From NCBI RefSeq assembly GCF_001942465.1, contig NZ_MKJY01000011.1:25560-89559 (forward strand): a stretch of DNA of 64,000 nucleotides. The letters run 5' to 3'. The notes under the pieces were generated by a model. It worked only from the letters and a program-made list of their open reading frames with translations, searched no databases and had not been told where the DNA came from. The position numbers and the translations under genes were made by a program. Shown here piece by piece: positions 55,573 to 63,973 of this stretch. The stretch is from Actinomadura sp. CNU-125 (GTDB lineage: Bacteria > Actinomycetota > Actinomycetes > Streptosporangiales > Streptosporangiaceae). Numbering within the stretch: the stretch's first letter is position 1; each line of letters begins with the position of its first letter.

Positions 55573-56390
55573 CGAACGCCCCCGGCGGGGTTGATAGCAT
55601 GCCCCGTCCACTTCGGGGAAGGGCCGCATCTTTGGCAACCGTGGCGAACCACGTCCGGATCGGCGCCGACGACACCCTCACGATCGGCTGGGACACGCCC
55701 CTGCCCGACGGGGAACGCGTCGTGCTGCGGCACGCCGCGTCCGGCGCCGTCCGCTCGGGGTCCGGCGGGGGCGGCGGGCGCCGCTGGCGGCTGCCCGTCG
55801 CCGACCTCGACGTCGGCGACTGGGAGGCGTGCCTGGAGGCGGGCGGCATCGCCCGTCCGGTGCTGACCGACGACCCCGGGTTCTCCCTCGACGGGCTCCT
55901 CGCCTACGCCGACCGTCCCCGCGACCGCGCCGCCCGCGTGACCCGCGCCCCGGACGTCCGCGTCGCGCTCGCCGTCCGTCCCGTGCGACCGCACGCCGAG
56001 GTCGTCGCGGTGCATCCCGGCGGCGGCGAGATCCGCGTCGCCGGGCGGCTCGCCTACACCGGGCCGCGCGCGGGCGCCGCCCGCCTCGTCGCCGTCGCCC
56101 GCGGCAGCGGCTGGCGGGTCGCCTGGTCGGCCCGCGTCGAGGGCACCGCCTTCGAGGTGTGCGCGGCCGTCGACGTCCTGGCCGCCGAACCGCCCGCCCT
56201 CTGGGACCTGTGGCTCGACGTCGCCGACGTCCACGCGCGGCTGGCCACCCGCCTCGACGACGCCCCCGGCAAGCGCGGCAAGGTGTCGTACCCGCGGCAG
56301 CTCCACGGGGACCGCTCGATCCGCCCCTACTACACGGTGCGGGACGAGCTGGCGTTCGCCTGCGGCCCGAGTGCGGGCGAGGCCCGATGA
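55569..56390 (+). CDS. Beta-rich accessory protein of the glycopolymer cluster, second
   Basis: 273 residues from GTG 55569 (GTGA overlap). A soluble, Arg/Val/Ala-rich protein with alternating hydrophobic residues. The C-terminal module LWDLWLDVADVHARLATRL ... SIRPYYTVRDELAFAC matches the W-D ... R/V-P-Y-Y-T pattern of the upstream protein, so the two are probably distant paralogues. The next gene starts in its stop codon (ATGA). Function unknown. Confidence 0.75.
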   Translation: MTNAPGGVDSMPRPLRGRAASLATVANHVRIGADDTLTIGWDTPLPDGERVVLRHAASGAVRSGSGGGGGRRWRLPVADLDVGDWEACLEAGGIARPVLTDDPGFSLDGLLAYADRPRDRAARVTRAPDVRVALAVRPVRPHAEVVAVHPGGGEIRVAGRLAYTGPRAGAARLVAVARGSGWRVAWSARVEGTAFEVCAAVDVLAAEPPALWDLWLDVADVHARLATRLDDAPGKRGKVSYPRQLHGDRSIRPYYTVRDELAFACGPSAGEAR

Positions 56391-57534
56391 AGATCGTCTT
56401 CATGCTGCTGGAGTCGTCCGCGCTCGACGGCACCGTGCGCAGCACGTTCACCCTCGCCGACGAGCTGTCGCGGCGGCACGACGTCGAGATCGTCAGCGTG
56501 CTGCGCAACACCGACGGCCCGGCGTTCCCGCTGTCGGACCGCGTCCGGCTGCACCACCTGATCGACCGGCGCGACGACGTGCGGCTCGCGCGGCTGCGGC
56601 CCGGCCGCGCCCGCCGCCTCCTCGACGAGCCGAGCGCGCTCGTCCATCCCGAGGAGCGCTCGTACGTCAAGTACTCCGCGCTGACCGACGAGCGCATCCC
56701 GCGCGCCCTGCGGCGGCTCCGCGCGACGTGCTCGTCACGACCCGCGCGGGCCTGAACATCGCGGCGGCCCGCTTCGCGCCGTCCGGCGTCGTCCGCATCG
56801 GGCAGGAGCACCTGCACCTCGGCATCCACAAGCCGGGCATCCTCGCCGAGATCGAACGCTGGTACCCCGGGCTGGACGCGGTCACCACGCTCACCGACGC
56901 CGACCGCGAGAACTACGAGCGGCTCCTGCCGGGCACGCGCGTCCGCACGCTCCGCAACGGCCTGCCCGAGCGCGTGTACCCGCGCTCCCGGCAGGAGAAC
57001 AAGATCGTCGTCGCCGCCGGACGGCTCGTCTGGATCAAGGGCTACGACATGCTGATCACGGCGTTCGCCCGGGTCGCAGAGAAACACCCGGAATGGACGC
57101 TGCGGATCCACGGCAAGGGCCCCCGGCTCGAACAGCTCCGCCGCCGCGTCACCCGTCTCGGCCTCTACAACAACGTCATGCTGATGGGCCCGACGGACGA
57201 CATCGAGGGCGAGTTCGCGAAGGCGTCGCTGCTCGCCGTCCCGTCGCGGGCCGAGGCGTTCGGCATGACGATCGTCGAGGGCTTCGCGTGCGGGCTGCCC
57301 GCCGTCGCGTTCGACTGCCCGCGCGGCCCCCGCGAGATCATCACCCCCGGGCACGACGGCCTGCTCGTCCCGCCCGGCGACCCGGCCGCCCTCGGCGACG
57401 CGCTCGTCCGGCTCATCGACGACGAGCGGCTGCGCCACCGGATGGCCGCGGCGGCGCCCGAGACCGCCCGCCGCTACGCCGCCGCCGACGTCGCCGCCGA
57501 CTGGGAGACCTTCCTGACCACCCTCCACACCTAG
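56387..57534 (+). CDS. Glycosyltransferase family 4 (frameshifted as sequenced)
   Basis: Composite 382-residue GT-B enzyme. N-terminal domain: MKIVFMLLESSALDGTVRST. One missing base near 56725 separates ALRRLRA from DVLVTTRAGLNIAAARF. C-terminal domain: VVAAGRLVWIKGYDMLITAF, RIHGKGPRLEQLRR, then PSRAEAFGMTIVEGFACGLP with the EX7E donor motif and PRGPREII. It resembles teichoic-acid alpha-glycosyltransferases of the TagE/TarM group. Last gene of the six-gene run from 47700, closed by a strong terminator. Confidence 0.9.
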
Positions 57535-57544
57535 CCGCTTCGTT

Positions 57545-57606
57545 GTTGATCTGCGGCGTGTTGCCCTAACTCGGGCGCCCATAAGGGCAACACGCCGCAG
57601 GTCAAC
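57545..57606 (+). terminator. Long stem-loop terminator of the glycopolymer operon
   Basis: A 23-bp stem (57545-57567 with 57584-57606; one G-U pair, otherwise perfect) with a 16-nt loop, 10 bp past the glycosyltransferase stop. The core is CTGCGGCGTGTTGCCCT. Confidence 0.92.
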
Positions 57607-57738
57607 GTCAGGACGGGGGCGGGCGTTCCGGCCTCCGGGTCAACGAACCTTGGGGCGGTAGTCCGGGAGAATGCCGGAGGCCACTTCCGGACAGTCGCTA
57701 GCATCGGAACGGCCCTGACGACGAAAGGAACACCACCC

Positions 57739-58770
57739 ATGGCGAACTTCACGCTCGACGACGTTCGGCAACGGACGTACAAGGCGCGTGACGCGTGGTG
57801 GACGGTGCTGCTCGTCGACCCGCTCGCCGCGCGGCTGGTGAAGTTCACCGCGAACCGCACCCGGATCACGCCGAACCAGCTCACCGTGGCGGCGCTCGTG
57901 CTGGGGCTGGCGGCGGCCGCGTGCTTCGCGATGGCCGACTGGCAGTGGCTGCTGGCGGGCGCGCTGCTGTACCACCTGTCGTTCACGCTCGACTGCATGG
58001 ACGGCAAGATCGCGCGGCTGAAGGGCACCGGGTCGGTGTTCGGCGCGTGGCTCGACTACATCTTCGACCGGCTGCGGGTGCTGGCCTGTGCGATCGCGCT
58101 GATGGCCGGGCAGTACGCCGCGACCGGCAACGTCGCCTACGTGTGGACGGCGCTCGCCGTCGTCTTCCTCGACATGCTCCGCTACATGGACTCCCTCGAG
58201 ATCTTCAAGGTGCGGGCGCAGATGCGGTCGACGCTGGCGAAGGCGCGCCGGGAGGCCGAGTCGCTGGAGCTGGCGGAGCTGCGCGCCGCGGGCGCCGTGC
58301 CGGACGAGGTCGACGCGCGGCTCGCGTCGGCGGAGCGCACGCTCGACACCGACGCCGCGGACGACGAGGACCGCGTCGTCGGCGAGGAGGCCGCCGAGAA
58401 GGCCGCCGACGCCGTCATGCAGGGCGGCCTCTACCAGCGTTTCCCCTGGTACACGGGCATCCGGGACGTGCTCATGCGCGGCCGTATCCGGCCGCACCTG
58501 TTCAGCGGCATCGAGTTCCAGATGGGCGTGTTCATCGTCGCGCCGGTCGCGGCCGCGATCGTCTCCGGCGCGATCATCCCGGTCGTCGCGGTCAGCGCCG
58601 CCGGGATGCTGTTCTTCGAGCTCGTGGTCATCTACAAGTTCTGGATGGCGACCAACGCCTACAACCGGAACATGGCCGCGATCGAGGAGAAGATCGAGGG
58701 GCACCGCCGCACGCTGCCGGTCGAGGAGTTCGAGCGGATCCAGGCGGGTGCCGGCACCAGCGCCGGCTGA
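57739..58770 (+). CDS. CDP-alcohol phosphotransferase family membrane protein
   Basis: 343 residues with about six membrane helices. The catalytic signature D-x2-D-G-x2-A-R-x8-G-x3-D-x3-D is complete (DCMDGKIARLKGTG, then GAWLDYIFD). Between helices there is an Ala/Glu/Asp/Arg-rich cytoplasmic insert of about 95 residues (roughly 155-245), unlike typical PgsA or PssA. The family joins a CDP-activated alcohol to a second alcohol, releasing CMP. In this cluster a wall-polymer precursor or a lipid anchor is as likely a product as a phospholipid. Start ATG 57739 has GAAAGGAAC upstream. Confidence 0.9.
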   Translation: MANFTLDDVRQRTYKARDAWWTVLLVDPLAARLVKFTANRTRITPNQLTVAALVLGLAAAACFAMADWQWLLAGALLYHLSFTLDCMDGKIARLKGTGSVFGAWLDYIFDRLRVLACAIALMAGQYAATGNVAYVWTALAVVFLDMLRYMDSLEIFKVRAQMRSTLAKARREAESLELAELRAAGAVPDEVDARLASAERTLDTDAADDEDRVVGEEAAEKAADAVMQGGLYQRFPWYTGIRDVLMRGRIRPHLFSGIEFQMGVFIVAPVAAAIVSGAIIPVVAVSAAGMLFFELVVIYKFWMATNAYNRNMAAIEEKIEGHRRTLPVEEFERIQAGAGTSAG

Positions 58771-58794
58771 CCCGCCCTTCCCCCGGCGGCGCGG

Positions 58795-59622
58795 TCAGCG
58801 TTTGATGAATTCGAGCAGGTCGCGGTTGAAGCGCTCCTTGTCGCCGGGCACCATCGCGATGCCGTGCGAGCCGCCCTCGTAGACCTTCAGCTCGGCGTCC
58901 GCGATGATCTGCGCGGACTTGCGGGCGGTGGCGTCGATGGGGACGATCTGGTCGTCGTCACCGTGGACGATCAGCGTCGGGACGTCGAAGGCGAGCAGGT
59001 CGTCGGTGAAGTCGGTGCGGGCGAACGCGTCCACGCACGCCACCCCGGCGTGGACGTTCTCGTGCATGGCCATGAACCAGAACGCTTCCCGGTTGCCCAG
59101 CGTGGCCTTGCTCTCCGGACGGTTCGCGGAGAAGAACCCCTCGGAGGCGTCCATCCAGTACTGCGAGCGCTCGGTGAGGATGCCGCGCTTGATGTCCTCG
59201 AAGATCTGCGGGGGGACGCCTTCGGGGTTGCCCGGTCCCTGGATCATCACCGGCGGGATGGCCGACAGCAGGACCGCGCGGGCGACCCGTCCGGTGCCGT
59301 GGCGGCCGATGTAGCGGGCGAGTTCGCCGCCGCCCATGGAGTGCGCGACGAGCGTCGCGTTCCGCAGGTCGAGGTGTTCCATCAGGTCGTGCAGGTCGTC
59401 GGCGAAGGTGTCGAAGTCGTAGCCGGTGAACGGCTGGCTGGACCGGCCGTGGCCGCGCCGGTCGTGCGCGATGCCGCGGAAGCCGTTCATGGCGACCGTC
59501 CGCATCTGGTCGTCCCAGGCGTCGCCGTTCAGGGGCCAGCCGTGGATGAACACCACGGGGTCTCCCGAGCCCCAGTCCTTGTAGAAGATCTCTTCGCCGT
59601 CCCTGGTCTTGACGTACCCCAT
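58795..59622 (-). CDS. Alpha/beta hydrolase, non-heme chloroperoxidase/arylesterase type
   Basis: 275 residues, start ATG 59622 after GGAGGCGAAGGC. Motifs: FIHGWPLNGDAWDDQ, HDRRGHGRSSQPFTGYDFDT, VAHSMGGGELARYIGRHG (nucleophile Ser), IVHGDDDQIVP (Asp) and GGSHGIAM (His). This is the cofactor-free haloperoxidase/perhydrolase group, mostly esterases in vivo. No signal peptide. Apparently unrelated to the flanking glycopolymer genes. Confidence 0.92.
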   Translation of the reverse strand: MGYVKTRDGEEIFYKDWGSGDPVVFIHGWPLNGDAWDDQMRTVAMNGFRGIAHDRRGHGRSSQPFTGYDFDTFADDLHDLMEHLDLRNATLVAHSMGGGELARYIGRHGTGRVARAVLLSAIPPVMIQGPGNPEGVPPQIFEDIKRGILTERSQYWMDASEGFFSANRPESKATLGNREAFWFMAMHENVHAGVACVDAFARTDFTDDLLAFDVPTLIVHGDDDQIVPIDATARKSAQIIADAELKVYEGGSHGIAMVPGDKERFNRDLLEFIKR

Positions 59623-59752
59623 GCCTTCGCCTCCTGATCTGTCCCAGATCCGCACTTGTGGCGAACCTTCGGACGTTCCGTCTTCGGCGGGCACTTCCCG
59701 GCGGTCAGGGGCGAGTAAGTCACCACGGGGCCAAAACGTCTTTACGGACGAG

Positions 59753-59798
59753 CGCGAGAGGGCGTCCCGCGAGAGGGCGTCCCCGCGAGAGGGCGTCC
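59753..59798. repeat. 15-bp tandem repeat, three copies
   Basis: CGCGAGAGGGCGTCC at 59753, 59768 and 59784 (one extra C before the third), directly beside the terminator hairpin downstream of the large glycosyltransferase gene. Confidence 0.85.
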
Positions 59799-59842
59799 TT
59801 CGCCGCAGGCCGGGAGGGGGAACTCGGCCTGCGGCGAAGGAC
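59795..59842 (-). terminator. 18-bp stem terminator of the glycosyltransferase/epimerase operon
   Basis: GTCCTTCGCCGCAGGCCG (59795-59812) pairs perfectly with 59825-59842 around a 12-nt loop, 12 bp past the stop codon of the large glycosyltransferase. Confidence 0.9.
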
Positions 59843-59854
59843 CTGGGAGGGCGG

Positions 59855-62086
59855 CTACTGGACGGCGGGCGCCCCGGTCCGCGCGTCGGTCCGCGCGGGG
59901 GGCTGCGCGAGGAGGTCCGTCCACCGGCGGCAGACCTCGTCGAGGCCGTACGCCGTCCGGACCTGCTCGCGGGCGTCCGCCGCGTCGCTCTCGAAGCGGC
60001 CGAGCGCGACGGTCGTGGCGATCGACGCGGCCATCGCGGACGGGTCGTCGTGGATCCACCGCCGGTCGTAGATCGTGTCGGAGCCGGGCCACGGGAGCAG
60101 CGCCGGGATCGCGCCGGACGCCATGCCCTCGGCGGGCGCGAGGTGGAAGCTCTCGTCGTCGCTGGTCGACAGGACGAACCCGATGCGGCGCAGCCAGGAC
60201 GCGACGTCGCGTCCGTAGGAGTCGAAGACCACGGCGCCCGCGAGGAGCGGCGAGCGGCGGATCCGGCGGAACAGCTTCTCGTAGTGCTCGCGCTCCTCGT
60301 CCTTCTGCCAGATCCACCAGTACTCCCACGGGAGCTTGGACTTGACGAAGAGGGTGAAGCGCGGATCGTCGCGGCGGAGCTCCTCCAGGACGTCGACGGC
60401 GAGGTCGAGGCGCTTGCGGGACGGCGCGATGCCGATGACCCCGAGGTGGTGCTGCGCCCCGGGCAGCTTCGGCCGGTCGAGCTGCCGGTCGTCCACCCAG
60501 TTCGGGACGGTGACGACCTTCTCGGCGGGCCAGCCCGTCATCTCCCGCGTCAGGTCCGTGTAGTGGGGGCTGACGCAGATGACCTGGTCGACGGCTTCGA
60601 TGTCGAGCTGCTTGGGCCACGGCGCGTACAGCTCGAACCGGTGCAGCCGGACGACGAGGCGCTGCCCCTCGCGCTTGTTCTTGGCGTACCAGAGCGCGTT
60701 CGGCCCGCACCATTCGCAGATGACGACGTCGGCCCATTCGACCATCTCGCGGCTGCGGTCGGCGTCGTGGGCCTTGAGCGCGGCCCAGTGGTCGACGCGG
60801 ATCTCCATGTCGGGGCGCGACCGCAGGTAGTCGAGGAGGCGGGTGAAGAACTTCAGGTCGTGCCCCGCGACCCCGACGCGCAGCTTCCGCTCCCCCGGAC
60901 GGTACGCGGCGGCGGCCGCCGCGACCTGCTCGACGGGCGCGGGGAACGTCTCGGCGAGGTAGCCGGTGAGGCGTTCGGCGGCGGCGTCGAGGCCGAACCC
61001 GGCGGCGGCCTCGCGGCAGCGGTCGGCGGCGAGGGTGAACACCTCGGGGTTCTTGCCGATGAGCGTGAGCGCGTCGAGGACGTCGGCCTCGGTGGCGGCG
61101 AACAGCGGGTAGTCGGCGCCGAACAGCCGCTCGTGCATGGGCGTCCGGTTGAGGACGACCGGGACGCCGAGCATCCCGCATTCGAGGAGCTTGGTCGACA
61201 GTTCGAGGCTCGCGTCCATCTCCGGGTGCCGCCACGACAGGCCGACGTCGCAGCCCGCCGTGAGCCGCATCGCCTCGGCGCGCGGGTGGCCGCCGTGCCG
61301 GACGACGCCCTCGCCGCTCTCCAGCGCGGTGCGCATCCGGTCGGCGTAGCCGGGGTCGTCCGGGTCGTCGTGGATCTTGTCGCCGACCATGTGGAGTTCG
61401 GCGTCGACGCCGCGCTGCCCGAGCAGGCGCGGCAGCGCGCACATTTCGAGGGTGTTCCAGCGGGGCGCGAACTTGCCGGTGTAGACGAGCCGCAGCGCGC
61501 GTCCGTCCGGGGTTCCGGCGGGGCGCGGTTCGAGGCCGTCGGGGAGCACGACGACGGGCGGGAACAGGACGCTCTTGCCCGCGGTGGCGGGGACGGCGGC
61601 CTCCAGGAAGCCGCGCAGTTCCTCGGTCTGGCAGAGCAGCAGCCGGGACGCGTCGGCGATGCGCCGCAGCTCGCCCTTGGCGCCGTTGTCGAACTGCCCG
61701 GCGGACTGCGGCACGTCGGTGAGGTAGGTCCACAGCCGCCCGGCGAGGGCGGTGTGGGACAGCTTCCCGGCGAGGCGGCGGCCGCGCACCACGGCGAGGT
61801 CGAACGGGCGCTCGGCGTCGACGCGGCCGAGGATCACCGCGGCCGTCTGCGGGTTCATCGGAACCTCGGAGTCGATGAGCCGCTCGGTGTGCGGGCTGCG
61901 GACGGTGACGCCGGGCAGGCCGCGCAGCGGGTCGACGAGCCGTCCGGTGCGCACCGGCGCCTTCAGGACGAGCGTCACCTCGCAGCCCGCGCGCGACAGC
62001 GCCTGCACCATGCCCTGGACCCAGATCGCCGACCCGTCGATCAGGTTCAGGTCGACGTCGCCGTAGACGAGAGCGCGTGGCTTCAC
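59855..62086 (-). CDS. Tandem-domain glycosyltransferase (two GT-B units)
   Basis: 743 residues from GTG 62086, with AAAGGAG 9 bases upstream. The first GT4-like unit covers about 1-345: YGDVDLNLIDGSAIWVQGMV, LVYTGKFAPRWNTLEM, SLELSTKLLECGMLGVPVVL. The second covers about 370-735: LRVGVAGHDLKFFTRLLDYL, ICVSPHYTDL, VVTVPNWVDDR, VIGIAPSRKRLDLA, and TSDDESFHLAPAEGMASGAI as its donor site. The two halves differ, so each probably adds its own sugar. Follows the coiled-coil protein gene by 14 bp and shares its operon with wecB. Confidence 0.88.
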   Translation of the reverse strand: MKPRALVYGDVDLNLIDGSAIWVQGMVQALSRAGCEVTLVLKAPVRTGRLVDPLRGLPGVTVRSPHTERLIDSEVPMNPQTAAVILGRVDAERPFDLAVVRGRRLAGKLSHTALAGRLWTYLTDVPQSAGQFDNGAKGELRRIADASRLLLCQTEELRGFLEAAVPATAGKSVLFPPVVVLPDGLEPRPAGTPDGRALRLVYTGKFAPRWNTLEMCALPRLLGQRGVDAELHMVGDKIHDDPDDPGYADRMRTALESGEGVVRHGGHPRAEAMRLTAGCDVGLSWRHPEMDASLELSTKLLECGMLGVPVVLNRTPMHERLFGADYPLFAATEADVLDALTLIGKNPEVFTLAADRCREAAAGFGLDAAAERLTGYLAETFPAPVEQVAAAAAAYRPGERKLRVGVAGHDLKFFTRLLDYLRSRPDMEIRVDHWAALKAHDADRSREMVEWADVVICEWCGPNALWYAKNKREGQRLVVRLHRFELYAPWPKQLDIEAVDQVICVSPHYTDLTREMTGWPAEKVVTVPNWVDDRQLDRPKLPGAQHHLGVIGIAPSRKRLDLAVDVLEELRRDDPRFTLFVKSKLPWEYWWIWQKDEEREHYEKLFRRIRRSPLLAGAVVFDSYGRDVASWLRRIGFVLSTSDDESFHLAPAEGMASGAIPALLPWPGSDTIYDRRWIHDDPSAMAASIATTVALGRFESDAADAREQVRTAYGLDEVCRRWTDLLAQPPARTDARTGAPAVQ

Positions 62087-62100
62087 GTGCAGGTCTCCTT

Positions 62101-62859
62101 TCAACGGACCGGCTCCAGCGGAGTCTCCAGCAGCTCGGCGAGGCGGCCGGGCGTCGCCGCGACGGCGTCCCAGTGCAGGGTCGCGAGCGTGGCGGGCACG
62201 GCCCCTTCGCCTGCCGCGTTCCACAGGACGAGCGGCAGGTCGCGGGCGGCGGCGAGGGCGCGGACGTCCGCGAGCGCGCGATCGCGGTCGTACATGCCCG
62301 GGACGCCCAGGTACGCCCAGGCTTCGCCGGGTTCGCCCGCGGCGGTGTCGACGACGAGCAGGTCGGCGTCGGCGTTGTCGAGAGCGATCGCCGCGTCGTG
62401 CGGATACAACCGGATGACCTTGGCGTGCGCGGCGAGAGTCTCCGCCGCGCGCGCGCCGAGGATCCCCGCGACGACGATGCCCTCGTAAGGCGCGGCGACG
62501 AGCAGGCGGTCCTCGCTGCGCGTCACCGGGTCGAGCTGGACGCGCCCGGCGTCGGTCGTCTTCGGCGCCGCCACCGGGGCGCTGCGCGTCCGCCAGAGCC
62601 GGTACAGCTCCTTCGGCAGCCGGGTGCCGCGCCGCTTGGGGTTGCGGGCGGCGCCGGCGACCAGCCGGCCGAACTGCACGGTCGTCGAGCCTTCCAGCGC
62701 GGCGAGCCGCCGCTCCAGCTCCTGGACGCGGGCCTCCCGCTCGCGCAGCGCCGCGCGCAACCGCGCCGCCTGCTGCTTCGCCTTGGCGCCGTCCTTGGCG
62801 GCCCGGGCGTTCGCGGCGGCCCGGGGGTCGTCCCCACCGTGCCGGATCGGGTCAGTCAC
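62101..62859 (-). CDS. Coiled-coil hypothetical protein of the glycopolymer cluster
   Basis: 252 residues from GTG 62859, overlapping the wecB stop by 8 bases. Residues 12-55 form an Arg/Ala/Glu coiled coil (ARLRAALREREARVQELERR). A basic segment (NPKRRGTRLPKELYRLW) follows, then an alpha/beta domain from about 115 (RLLVAAPYEGIVVAGILGAR, ADLLVVDTAAG, LPLVLWNAAGEG). The second half looks like the N-terminal Rossmann unit of a GT-B enzyme without its donor half. A membrane-attached partner for the neighbouring glycosyltransferase is plausible. Not recognised. Confidence 0.72.
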   Translation of the reverse strand: MTDPIRHGGDDPRAAANARAAKDGAKAKQQAARLRAALREREARVQELERRLAALEGSTTVQFGRLVAGAARNPKRRGTRLPKELYRLWRTRSAPVAAPKTTDAGRVQLDPVTRSEDRLLVAAPYEGIVVAGILGARAAETLAAHAKVIRLYPHDAAIALDNADADLLVVDTAAGEPGEAWAYLGVPGMYDRDRALADVRALAAARDLPLVLWNAAGEGAVPATLATLHWDAVAATPGRLAELLETPLEPVR

Positions 62860-63973
62860 CGATGAACTCCATGATCACTTCTGCGCAGCGGGGGCCGGCC
62901 GCACCGTCCCACAGCGGCGGCTTCCGCGCGTTCTCGTACCGGGCCGCGGCGTCCTCCCCGACGGCCGCTTCCAGAACCTTGCGCACCTGCGGCACCAGCT
63001 CCTCGAACGTGACGAGCCGGTTGGTGCCGTGGGTGACGGTGATGGGCCGCTCGGTGTTGGGCCGGACCGTCAGGCACGGCACACCGAGGATCGTGGTCTC
63101 CTCCTGCAGCCCGCCCGAGTCGGTGACGACCGCGGCGGCGCCGCGCACGGCCCCGATGAAGTCGGTGTACCCGAGCGGCTCCAGGACGTGCACGCCGTCG
63201 TGGTCGGCGAGCCCGGCGGCCAGCAGGGTCGCGCGGCCGCGCGGATGCACCGGGATGACCAGGTCGGCGAGGTCGGCGATGCCGTGCAGCCGCCGGACGA
63301 GGTCGGCCGCGGTGTCCGGCGCGTCCACGTTCGCGGGCCGGTGCATCGTCGCCAGGACGTACCGGTCCGGGAGCCCGTGCTCCGCGCGGACCCGCGCGGT
63401 GTCGAACGCGTCCAGGTTCGCCAGCAGCGTGTCGATCATCGGGTTGCCGACCAGGTGCGCGCGCTCGACCGGCACGCCCTCGTTCGCCAGGTGCCCGATC
63501 CCCTCCGGGCTCGTGACCAGGCAGATGTCGGACAGCTGGTCGGTGAGCCGGCGGTTCACCTCCTCGGGCATCGTCATGTCGAAGCTGCGCAGCCCGGCCT
63601 CCACATGGGCGACCGGGATGTGCAGCTTGGCCGCGACGAGGGCGGCGGCGATCGTCGAGTTCACGTCGCCGTACACGATGACGACCGAGGGTGAACGGCT
63701 CGTGAACTCCTCCTCCAGCCCGGTCATCAGCGCGGCCGTCTGCGCCGCGTGCGAACCGGAGCCGACGCCGAGGTTGACGTCGGGCTCGGGAAGGCCGAGC
63801 TCGTCGAAGAAGACCTCCGACATCCGGGCGTCGTAGTGCTGCCCGGTGTGGACGACCGCCTGCTCGGCGCCCGCGGCGTCCAGCGCCCGGATCACCGGGG
63901 CGGCCTTGACGAAGTTCGGCCGCGCCCCGAGGACGTGCACGATGGGTGCCAACACAATTTCCCTTCTGTTCAT
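62852..63973 (-). CDS. wecB: UDP-N-acetylglucosamine 2-epimerase (non-hydrolysing)
   Basis: 373 residues making UDP-ManNAc from UDP-GlcNAc. Family motifs: HVLGARPNFVKAAPVIRAL, VHTGQHYD, VIVYGDVNST (Asp), AHVEAGLRS (Glu), PEEVNRRLTDQLSD (Glu), TMHRPANVD (His) and VTDSGGLQEE. ManNAc is part of teichoic-acid linkage units and of other surface glycans, so it fits the cluster. First gene of the three-gene minus-strand operon. Confidence 0.95.
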   Translation of the reverse strand: MNRREIVLAPIVHVLGARPNFVKAAPVIRALDAAGAEQAVVHTGQHYDARMSEVFFDELGLPEPDVNLGVGSGSHAAQTAALMTGLEEEFTSRSPSVVIVYGDVNSTIAAALVAAKLHIPVAHVEAGLRSFDMTMPEEVNRRLTDQLSDICLVTSPEGIGHLANEGVPVERAHLVGNPMIDTLLANLDAFDTARVRAEHGLPDRYVLATMHRPANVDAPDTAADLVRRLHGIADLADLVIPVHPRGRATLLAAGLADHDGVHVLEPLGYTDFIGAVRGAAAVVTDSGGLQEETTILGVPCLTVRPNTERPITVTHGTNRLVTFEELVPQVRKVLEAAVGEDAAARYENARKPPLWDGAAGPRCAEVIMEFIGD

